From CBDTTW01 sp965363675 (GTDB lineage Bacteria; Bacteroidota; Rhodothermia; Rhodothermales; DASSAV01), in assembly GCA_965363675.1 (NCBI GenBank), contig CBDTTW010000072.1:1-14343 (forward strand): DNA of 14,343 nt. The letters are read 5' to 3'. Of the stretch, positions 6,430 to 14,343 are shown one piece after another. The notes beneath the pieces were generated by a model. The model worked only from the letters and a program-made list of their open reading frames with translations. It ran no database searches and was not told the origin of the DNA. Position 1 is the stretch's first letter; each line of letters begins with the position of its first letter. A program made the position numbers and the translations under genes.

Positions 6430-7710
6430 CTACGCGCGCGCGGCGGCAGGCTGCGGCGTGGCTTCCCACAGTCCGAGGCGCTCGGCGAGAAAATCGAGGG
6501 AGAACGTGACGGTCGCGCCGTCGCGCTCGCGGCGAAAGACCACCTCCGACCAGCCCTTGAGGCCGCGCGGCGTATAGAGGTCGCGCCCGAGCCGCAGGCG
6601 CCGCCCGCTGATGGCGCGGATAAGCACGCGCTCGTAGCGCGACCGGGCGAGCATGGCTTCGGGGAACAGGTTGTCCCAGAGGCAGAGGCGGCCTACGTCC
6701 TCGTAGGCGTCGGGGCGGTCGGGCAGGTCGAGCAGCGAGGGCGCGCGCCCGGCGAGCACGTTCCCGATGAGGCGCCGCGTAAACGGCCCCGCGACTTCAG
6801 CCAGCGCCGGGCGAAAGGCGGTGTAGACGGCATGGGCGATCCGGCGCAGCGACATCGCCCCGCGCGAGGGGCCGCCCAGGCCCTGCGTGGCGTTCCAGCG
6901 CGGCGCGTCGGGGTCGGCGAGGAACGGGTTCTCGGGAAAGCCGGTGTGCCGCGCCAGCCAGCCCTTGCGCGACGTGTGGGGCGAGAGGGCAAACCCCTCG
7001 ATGACGGGCAGGCCGCGCCGCTCCAGCATGCCCAGGTCGTAGGACGGCCACGCCATGACGGCGCGCGCCACGGCCGCCACGAACGCCCCCGTGGCGATCA
7101 TGAGGGCGGCGCTGGGGGTAAAGTCCACCGTAATCTCGATGCGGGCGCCGCGCGGGCGCACGCCTACGCCCGTCGAGCGTTTGTTGGCGGCCAGCAGCAT
7201 CACCGGGGCGGGCAGGATATGCGCCAGCAGGTGCGCCAGGCGCTCGACGGTGCGCTCCTCCGGCGGAAAGACGGCGCCGGGATCGAACGAAACGTTATAG
7301 TGGGCGCTGAAGCCGACCAGGCGCGTCTGGCGGCCCGCGCGTTGCTCCCACGCGTCGAGTTCCTGCCGCAGAAACAGGATCGATTCCCAGAGCGAGCGGC
7401 CCGCGCGGGCGGCGCAGTCGCGGGCAATCTCGATGACGGGCGTAGCCACCTCGATGACGCCGGTGTCGAAGTAGACGGCGCCGCCGTTGGGCAGGTGGTA
7501 CGACGTGCCGACGCGGTGCATGTAGTCGCCGCGCAGGAAGTCGCGGGGGTCGCGGAAAAGCTGCTCCGGGCGCACCTGCGCCCCGTCCACGATAAGGGCG
7601 AACTCGGCCTCCATGCCGATGGCCGGGCGCCGGAGCGGCGCCGGGGCGCGGCCCGGGCCGGCGTATTTGCCGTCCGAGGGAGCAGGCGCCTTGGCGGGAG
7701 CGGGAGTCAT
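6430..7710 (-). CDS. GS-fold carboxylate-amine ligase, Dop/PafA (Pup ligase)-like
   Basis: This 426-aa protein seems to be an ATP-dependent amidoligase of the glutamine synthetase/GCS superfamily. After a Pro/Ala-rich lead of about 30 residues comes IGMEAEF (E34, E36), the ExE metal-binding strand. Then LPNGGAVYFDTGVIEVATP (73-91) resembles the NGARxYxDxxHPEYxTPE block of Pup ligase and deamidase, SAHYNVSF (135-142) resembles their HENY segment, and RGARIEITVDFTP (187-199) may supply later metal and ATP ligands. Such enzymes phosphorylate a carboxylate and join it to an amine, or in Dop hydrolyse such a bond. No Pup-like peptide or proteasome gene is in the window. The ATG overlaps the preceding gene's stop (ATGA), so translation is coupled. 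No signal peptide is seen, so it should be cytosolic. Ligase direction and substrate are unknown. Confidence 0.65.
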   Translation of the reverse strand: MTPAPAKAPAPSDGKYAGPGRAPAPLRRPAIGMEAEFALIVDGAQVRPEQLFRDPRDFLRGDYMHRVGTSYHLPNGGAVYFDTGVIEVATPVIEIARDCAARAGRSLWESILFLRQELDAWEQRAGRQTRLVGFSAHYNVSFDPGAVFPPEERTVERLAHLLAHILPAPVMLLAANKRSTGVGVRPRGARIEITVDFTPSAALMIATGAFVAAVARAVMAWPSYDLGMLERRGLPVIEGFALSPHTSRKGWLARHTGFPENPFLADPDAPRWNATQGLGGPSRGAMSLRRIAHAVYTAFRPALAEVAGPFTRRLIGNVLAGRAPSLLDLPDRPDAYEDVGRLCLWDNLFPEAMLARSRYERVLIRAISGRRLRLGRDLYTPRGLKGWSEVVFRRERDGATVTFSLDFLAERLGLWEATPQPAAARA

Positions 7711-8336
7711 GCCGTCGTGGGTTCCGTCTCGGGGGCGGTTTCGCCGGCGGCGTCGCGGGGGGTCATGCTGACGTAGCCGAGGTCAAAGTGGAGATGATCG
7801 TCCGAGAAGCCAATTCCGTGCCCATAAGGGCGCGTGTAGACGGCCGGCAGCACTTCGTGGACGACGGCGGCGTACTGATCGATGCATTCCTGCGTGTCGA
7901 GCATGTCGTCGCCGATGCGGTAGATGTTGACGGCCGTGCCCCAGCAGTGCACCGAGGCGCGCCCGGAGAGGCGGTGGCCGGGGCTGCGGTAGGCCCCGTT
8001 GGCGGCGATGTGCACGTAGGTGCCGACGCGCTGCCGGAGCACGCTCAGGTACGTGGCCGTCAGCGCGATGGCGCAAGGCAGGTACTTCGGGAAGCCGCGC
8101 AGCACCTCGGCCTCGCGCAGGTCGGTATGGATGAACTCGTAGACGCCGAAGTTGGGCGCGAGCTGGGTTTCGCGAGCCGTCAGAAGCGAATCGACTTCGT
8201 AGAAGAAGCGCGGCAGGCGGCGGGCGCGCCCGTGCTCGTCGGCGAGCAGCGCGCCCGGCCGAAGCGCGGCGCGGTAAGGCTCGGGCAGGCTGTAGCCGTC
8301 CACGACGCGCAGACGTATGCTGTTGAACTCAGGCAT
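7707..8336 (-). CDS. M15/LAS-type metallopeptidase-like protein
   Basis: This 209-aa protein resembles the LAS fold of D-Ala-D-Ala and L,D carboxypeptidases. The motif S-x-H-x-x-G-x-A-x-D appears as SVHCWGTAVN (128-137) and the closing zinc motif as DDHLHFD (179-185), preceded by GAYRSPGH (115-121), the usual R-S before the first ligand. The expected zinc-binding Asp is Asn137, which is unusual and could weaken activity. There is no signal peptide, unlike most family members that cut peptidoglycan outside the cell. It starts with an 8-nt overlap on the upstream beta-lactamase-like gene and ends overlapping the amidoligase. I infer it trims a peptide in the cytosol with its partners; a binding-only role is possible. 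Confidence 0.6.
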   Translation of the reverse strand: MPEFNSIRLRVVDGYSLPEPYRAALRPGALLADEHGRARRLPRFFYEVDSLLTARETQLAPNFGVYEFIHTDLREAEVLRGFPKYLPCAIALTATYLSVLRQRVGTYVHIAANGAYRSPGHRLSGRASVHCWGTAVNIYRIGDDMLDTQECIDQYAAVVHEVLPAVYTRPYGHGIGFSDDHLHFDLGYVSMTPRDAAGETAPETEPTTA

Positions 8337-9174
8337 GGGGGGCTTCGTTTTCCGTGAGCACGTCGTAGACGAGGCGCGAGACGGCGGCCACCGTATCCTG
8401 GCGCCCGTCGGCGCGAGGCGGCCACTCGGTCAGCACGACGAGGGCGTAGGGTTTGCGGCCGGGCAGGTACACCAGCCCGGCGTCGTGGGCGACGGTCGAG
8501 ATCTCGCCGGTTTTATGGGCGATGCGAGCCGCGTCGCGGACGGCCTCGGGCAGCCCGGCCGGGATGCCGCGCCGGAACTCCTGCTGCTCCAGGATGGCGA
8601 TCATGCGGGCGGCGTACTCCGGCCGGAAGCCTTTGCTCTCGTGCAGGGCCTGGAACAGGCGCAGCAGCCCGAACGCCGTGACGCGGTTGTTGATGCCGGC
8701 GGCATGGGCGCGCTCGTCCTCGACGCCGCGCCGCACGTCGATGCCCTCGATGCCCAGGCGCCCGACGGTGGCGCGGGCCGCCTCGGGGCCTATGATGTCG
8801 AAGAGCAGGTTGGTCGCCAGGTTGCTGCTCGTGGCGATCATGTGGTGGGCCAGATGCTTGACCTTGAGCGTCTTGCCGATGGCGTTGTGGACGGTGTTGT
8901 TGGCGTCGCGGTTGCTCTGGACGCGGTACGGCTCGCCGTCGTGGACGCTCAGGAAGCGGTTGCGCACGTGCACGCGCGATTCGAGCGAGAACTCGCCGCG
9001 CGCGACGGCGTCGAAGACGGCCGCCAAAAGCGCCGCCTTGACGGTGCTGGCGGCGTGGAACCACCGGGCGCCGTGGAAGCTCCAGGAAGTCTCGGTTTCG
9101 TAATCGTAGTAGGCGGCGGCGATGGCCTCGGCGCCGGAAGACGTGATGAGCTGCTCGATCTGACGCCTGAACAT
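8329..9174 (-). CDS. Class A beta-lactamase-fold serine hydrolase, cytosolic
   Basis: The product is 281 aa. The beta-lactamase/PBP catalytic set is present: S43-T-V-K46 (S-x-x-K), S116-S-N118 (in the place of SDN) and K221-T-G223 before the last strands. A Glu equivalent to the deacylating Glu of class A enzymes is uncertain; E152 and E154 lie nearby but not at the usual spacing from the following Asn. The start at 9174 gives no signal peptide; the frame is open 49 codons upstream but that part is Arg-rich leader. True beta-lactamases are exported, so a peptidase or amidase acting in the cytosol is more likely than drug resistance. It is the first gene of the three-gene unit and faces recQ. 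Confidence 0.75.
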   Translation of the reverse strand: MFRRQIEQLITSSGAEAIAAAYYDYETETSWSFHGARWFHAASTVKAALLAAVFDAVARGEFSLESRVHVRNRFLSVHDGEPYRVQSNRDANNTVHNAIGKTLKVKHLAHHMIATSSNLATNLLFDIIGPEAARATVGRLGIEGIDVRRGVEDERAHAAGINNRVTAFGLLRLFQALHESKGFRPEYAARMIAILEQQEFRRGIPAGLPEAVRDAARIAHKTGEISTVAHDAGLVYLPGRKPYALVVLTEWPPRADGRQDTVAAVSRLVYDVLTENEAPHA

Positions 9175-9373
9175 GAAGCTGCCCCCCGAATGGCGGCCTG
9201 GCCGGGCGCTTCCCGGCCGAAGCGCCCCAAAATAAAGGCGCGCCCGCCGCCGAATGATGACGGTGCTGTGAAGCTTGCGCTCGCGTAAAATAACGTCGAA
9301 GCGCCGCCGCCGGAGAACCATTCGGCGCGCCCGCGCATACCACCCCCGGAGCCAAGCGCCGGAACGAGGAACG
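9175..9373. other. Divergent spacer between the amidoligase operon and recQ
   Basis: This 199-bp gap serves two units read in opposite directions. It holds one AT-rich patch near 9229-9236 and another near 9286-9295. The hairpin-like GGCCGGGCGCTTCCCGGCC at about 9199-9217 lies in the leader of the minus-strand operon. Open frames crossing it are Arg-rich shadows. Confidence 0.45.
9227..9234 (-). promoter_or_regulatory. Possible -7 box of the three-gene operon
   Basis: TATTTTGG on the minus strand is close to TAnnTTTG and lies in the one AT-rich patch of the divergent spacer, about 53 nt before the beta-lactamase-like start. No good -33 element is visible, so this is a weak call. Confidence 0.3.
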
Positions 9374-11197
<1,824 letters not shown>

Positions 11198-11214
11198 GGC
11201 CGCCGGGGCTTTCC

Positions 11215-11239
11215 TTGCCGGGGCGCATACTCTATCTTG
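11215..11239 (+). promoter_or_regulatory. Possible promoter of the SGNH-GH88 operon
   Basis: TTG at 11215-11217 is followed by 15 bp and TATCTTG at 11233-11239, a variant of the TAnnTTTG box. It lies about 36 nt before the SGNH start and just after recQ. Spacing is short, so this is a weak call. Confidence 0.3.
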
Positions 11240-11274
11240 TCGGCGCTGCTCTCGCCCTCCAAACGGCGCTTCCC

Positions 11275-11991
11275 ATGCGTTCCTACCCCTCCTTTCTGCT
11301 GCTCCTCGCCATGACGCTGCTTTCCGCCGGCTGCGCTGCGACGCGCGCGCCCGAGCGCGCAGGCCATCTGCGCCCCGGCCGGCGCATCGTATTCCTCGGC
11401 GACTCGATCACCCAGGCGGGCGCCCAAAAGGGCGGCTACGTACAGATGATCGCCGACACGCTCCGCGCGCGCTACCCCTCGTACGGCATCACTGTGACGG
11501 GCGCCGGCATCAGCGGCAACAAGATCACCGACTTGCTGGCCCGCCTCGACCGCGACGTGCTGGCCCTGCGCCCGGATCTGGTGGTTGTCTACATCGGCAT
11601 CAACGATGTGTGGCACTGGAAGCTGCCCAACCACACCGGCACGACGCTCGAAGCGTTCGAGGCCGGCATGACGACCCTCACGCAGCGCCTGCGCGACGCG
11701 GGCGCCGAGGTGGTGGTCTGCACCCCGAGCGTCATCGGCGAGAAAACCTCCGGCAATCCGCTCGGCCTCGAACTGGACCGCTACGCCGACGCCGGCCGCC
11801 GGGTGGCCCGCCGCATGAACCTGGACGTGTGCGACCTCCGGCAGGCGTTTACGGCCCACCTGAAGCAGCGCAACACCGCCGACGCCGAGAAAGGCATCCT
11901 GACGACCGACGGGGTGCACCTCAACGCCGCCGGCAACCGCTTCGTCGCCGACCAGATTTTCCAAACCCTGACCAGCCGCGCCCGCAAGTGA
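11275..11991 (+). CDS. SGNH/GDSL-family esterase, lipoprotein
   Basis: This 238-aa secreted SGNH hydrolase probably removes acetyl or other acyl groups from a polysaccharide. The start opens a lipoprotein signal, MRSYPSFLLLLAMTLLSAGC (lipobox Cys20). All four blocks are visible: FLGDSIT with nucleophile Ser44, GAGISGN (Gly in block II), YIGIND with Asn110 (block III), and TDGVHL with Asp212 and His215 (block V). The length is usual for the family. Its stop overlaps the start of the GH88 gene by 1 nt (TGATG), so the two are translated together and likely act on one sugar substrate outside the cell. Rhamnogalacturonan acetylesterase-like or lysophospholipase-like activity are both possible; the operon favours sugar ester cleavage. 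Confidence 0.88.
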   Translation: MRSYPSFLLLLAMTLLSAGCAATRAPERAGHLRPGRRIVFLGDSITQAGAQKGGYVQMIADTLRARYPSYGITVTGAGISGNKITDLLARLDRDVLALRPDLVVVYIGINDVWHWKLPNHTGTTLEAFEAGMTTLTQRLRDAGAEVVVCTPSVIGEKTSGNPLGLELDRYADAGRRVARRMNLDVCDLRQAFTAHLKQRNTADAEKGILTTDGVHLNAAGNRFVADQIFQTLTSRARK

Positions 11992-13190
11992 TGAGGCTCC
12001 GCCGTTTGCTCCCCGCGCTCACGCTCTGCGTGCTCGCCGGATGCGCCTCGACGCGCCCGGCCCCGCCCGCCCGCCTCGACGCGGAGGACGCCATCGCCTT
12101 CGCCCGCGCCAAGTACGCCGATGCGGCCGCCGCGCTTGACCCGAGGGAGGGCTACCCGCGCACGTCGCTGCCGAGCGGCGCGTGGAAGCAGGTGAAATCC
12201 AGCGACTGGACGAGCGGCTTTTTCCCGGGCACGCTCTGGCAGTTGTATGAAGCCACCCAGGCCCCCGCGCTCAAGGCGCAGGCGCAGCTCTGGACCTCAG
12301 GCCTGGAGGCCGAGAAAACCAACACGCGCACCCACGACCTCGGCTTCATCCTGTATTGCAGCTTCGGCGCGGGCTACCGCCTCACGGGCGAGGAGCGCTA
12401 CAAAGCCATCCTGCTCGAAGGCGCGCGCTCCCTTGCGACGCGCTACAACCCCGCCGTAGGGGCCATCAAGTCGTGGGACTTTCGGCCCGGCGACCCGCCG
12501 CGCTGGACCTACCCCATCATCATCGACAACATGATGAACCTGGAGCTGCTCTTCTGGGCGGCCCGCAACGGCGGCGGCCGCGACCTCTACGACATGGCGC
12601 ACCGCCACGCCACGGTTTCGGCAAAGCATCACTTCCGCCCCGACGGCAGCGCCTTCCACGTCATCGACATGAACCCAGAGACCGGCGCGTTCGTCAAGGG
12701 CATGACGTGGCAGGGTTACAACGACGCCTCGGCGTGGGCGCGCGGGCAGGCCTGGGCCGTCTATGGTTTTACGATGGCCTACCGCGAAACGAAAGACCCG
12801 TTGTTCCTGGAAACGGCGCAGAAGGCGGCGGATTACTTCATCGCGCATTTGCCCGCAGACGCCGTGCCCTACTACGACTTCCGCGCGCCCGGCATTCCGA
12901 ACGAGCCGCGCGACGCCTCGGCGGCGGCCGTGGCCGCCTCGGGGCTGCTGGAGCTGAGCACGCTGGCCCCGGGCGCGGCCGCGCGCCGCTATTTCGACGC
13001 CGCCGAGCGCATGCTGGCGGCCCTGGCGGCGCCCGCCTACCTGACGCGCGGGATGCCCGAGCAGCAGGCCCTGCTGCTGCATAGCACCGGCAACAAGCCG
13101 GCCAACAGCGAGGTGGACGCGCCGCTTTCCTACGCCGACTACTACTTTGTCGAGGCGCTCATGCGGTACGACCGCATGACGAGGCCTTGA
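11991..13190 (+). CDS. GH88-type unsaturated glucuronyl hydrolase, lipoprotein
   Basis: This 399-aa exported enzyme has the (alpha/alpha)6 fold of GH88. It removes the unsaturated uronic acid that polysaccharide lyases leave at the end of glycosaminoglycan- or ulvan-type oligosaccharides. The lipoprotein signal is MRLRRLLPALTLCVLAGC (Cys18). Family blocks are SSDWTSGFFPG (70-80), THDLGFI (Asp116), YPIIIDNMMNLELLFWA (Asp179), NDASAWARGQAWAVYGF (244-260) and SYADYYFVEALMR near the end. The two Asp residues are in the positions of the catalytic pair of the family. It is coupled to the SGNH esterase upstream and to a membrane protein downstream. No lyase, sulfatase or SusCD pair is in the window. 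Confidence 0.9.
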   Translation: MRLRRLLPALTLCVLAGCASTRPAPPARLDAEDAIAFARAKYADAAAALDPREGYPRTSLPSGAWKQVKSSDWTSGFFPGTLWQLYEATQAPALKAQAQLWTSGLEAEKTNTRTHDLGFILYCSFGAGYRLTGEERYKAILLEGARSLATRYNPAVGAIKSWDFRPGDPPRWTYPIIIDNMMNLELLFWAARNGGGRDLYDMAHRHATVSAKHHFRPDGSAFHVIDMNPETGAFVKGMTWQGYNDASAWARGQAWAVYGFTMAYRETKDPLFLETAQKAADYFIAHLPADAVPYYDFRAPGIPNEPRDASAAAVAASGLLELSTLAPGAAARRYFDAAERMLAALAAPAYLTRGMPEQQALLLHSTGNKPANSEVDAPLSYADYYFVEALMRYDRMTRP

Positions 13191-14343
13191 CCCGGCTCGA
13201 CGCGTCGCCGCTCCGCAGCGCCGGGTGGGCCGGGGGCGGGCTGCGGCTTTCTACGCGCGAGTTGTGGGTGTTCGCGGCGGTGGTGGGCCTCCTGAGCACG
13301 TTTCGGGCGGGCTACGTCTACGGCCTAGTGAACCAGCTAGAGCACCTGCCGCCGATCCTGCACCTCGTTGACCCGGATCTGTACCGCAACGATTGGCATG
13401 TGCAGCAAAGCGTGCAGCCGGGGCCGCGCCTTTATTACTACGCGGCCATAGCGGCCCTGGGAAGGCTGGCGCCCCTGCCGCTCGTGTTTTTCGTCGGCGC
13501 GGCGCTCTCCAACGTGCTCACGATGGGCGTGACGGCGCTTGCGGCCCGCAGCCTGTTCCGCGACGACCGGGCGGCGCTCGTGGCGTGCGTGCTCGTCGGG
13601 GGGGTGCACAGCATCGACCTGGGCGGCGCGACGTTTCTCGTCTGGGACTACTTCATCCAGGCGTCGCCGGCGCAGCCGCCCGCGCTGCTGGCGGTGCTGT
13701 TCGTGCTTCAGGGGCGCACGCTTCGGGCGGCCGGGGCGGCGGCGCTCAGCGCGCTCATCCATCCGGTCGTCGGGCTCGAAACGGGCGGGCTCGCGCTCGG
13801 GGCGGCGGCGCTGGCGCACGGCTTCGCGCTGCTCGGCGGCCGGGGCGAGGCCGAACGCCTGGAGCACGCGCGGCGCCTGGGCTATGCGCTTGCCGGCGTG
13901 CTGGCGCTCGGGCTGATTGCGCAGTACGCCTACCTCGGCCGTGTGGAGCAGGCGCTCACCGACCGCGAGTTCTTCGACATCCTCGTGTACTTCCGCAACC
14001 CGCATCACTACGTGCCCTCGGCGATGGGGTGGGAGCCGCATCTGCTGTTCGGGGCGCTCATGGCGGCGGCCGTTTTCCCCTTTGCGGCCTGGCGGGCCGC
14101 GTTGCCGCCTGCCGACGCGAGGCCGCGGCTCGTGGGGCTGCTGGCGGGGCTGTGCGTGCTCGCGCTCGCGGCGGGGTACGTGTTCGTGGAGGTCATCCCG
14201 GTCCGAATGGCCGCCTCGGCGCAGCTTTACCGCAACGTGTGGCTGCTGAAGTGGCTGGCGCTCTTGTTCGCGGGGTATGGCATCGTGGGGCTGGCCTCCG
14301 GAGGCCGCTGGGCGCGGATAGCCGGGGGCGTCGGGCTGGCAGG
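13187..14343 (+). CDS. Multi-pass membrane protein, partial (N-terminal 385 residues)
   Basis: The frame is open from the end of the GH88 gene to the window edge, and its residues make good sense throughout. The proposed start is TTG at 13187, overlapping the GH88 stop (TTGA); an internal GTG at about 13268 is the alternative. Several hydrophobic helices are seen, for example about residues 26-46, 97-120, 129-141, 165-176, 201-215, 231-248, 285-302, 315-335 and 351-371. Short polar motifs sit between them: DPDLYRNDWHV (62-72), FRNPHHYVPS (269-278) and a His-Pro at 192-193. The pattern resembles polytopic proteins of the DUF6798 kind or GT-C-type glycosyltransferases; I am not sure of either. 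A role in surface sugar handling would suit the neighbours. Confidence 0.7.
   Translation, partial: MTRLDASPLRSAGWAGGGLRLSTRELWVFAAVVGLLSTFRAGYVYGLVNQLEHLPPILHLVDPDLYRNDWHVQQSVQPGPRLYYYAAIAALGRLAPLPLVFFVGAALSNVLTMGVTALAARSLFRDDRAALVACVLVGGVHSIDLGGATFLVWDYFIQASPAQPPALLAVLFVLQGRTLRAAGAAALSALIHPVVGLETGGLALGAAALAHGFALLGGRGEAERLEHARRLGYALAGVLALGLIAQYAYLGRVEQALTDREFFDILVYFRNPHHYVPSAMGWEPHLLFGALMAAAVFPFAAWRAALPPADARPRLVGLLAGLCVLALAAGYVFVEVIPVRMAASAQLYRNVWLLKWLALLFAGYGIVGLASGGRWARIAGGVGLA

Overview
The window is 14.3 kb of very GC-rich bacterial DNA, densely coded on both strands. It suits a Gram-negative, high-GC member of the Bacteroidota/Rhodothermota type. The support is a predicted outer-membrane beta-barrel ending in Phe, three lipobox exports (a GH5 glycosidase, an SGNH hydrolase and a GH88 hydrolase), paired secreted YceI proteins, and a TAnnTTTG promoter box. 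The taxonomic placement is inference; no rRNA or other marker gene is present.

Layout. Bases 1-610 (+) hold the C-terminal part of a peroxiredoxin/thioredoxin-fold protein and a small unknown ORF, closed by a perfect 18-bp bidirectional terminator. Bases 803-3432 (-) hold two tandem secreted YceI proteins followed by an outer-membrane porin. This set is read from a leader with three direct repeats at an exact 20-bp period. Bases 3715-5133 hold a Fic AMP-transferase gene of visibly lower GC, with its own promoter, lying between two 43-bp direct repeats. The right-hand repeat is the 3' end of the neighbouring GH5 gene, so this looks like a small inserted cassette. Bases 5096-6343 (-) are a GH5 lipoprotein glycosidase. 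Bases 6430-9174 (-) are three translationally overlapping genes: a class A beta-lactamase-fold serine hydrolase, a LAS/M15-like metallopeptidase, and a GCS/Pup-ligase-like amidoligase. Bases 9374-11197 (+) are RecQ helicase, divergent from that operon. Bases 11275-14343 (+) are an overlapping run of an SGNH hydrolase lipoprotein, a GH88-type unsaturated glucuronyl hydrolase lipoprotein, and a multi-pass membrane protein that runs off the window.

The strongest candidate for an undescribed system is the 6430-9174 operon. It puts one predicted peptide-bond-forming enzyme (ATP-dependent amidoligase) next to two predicted amide-hydrolysing enzymes. None of the three has a visible signal peptide, so they probably act together in the cytosol on a peptide or murein-like substrate. 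The second is the Fic cassette with its gene-tail duplication, which resembles integration at the 3' end of a gene but carries no recombinase.
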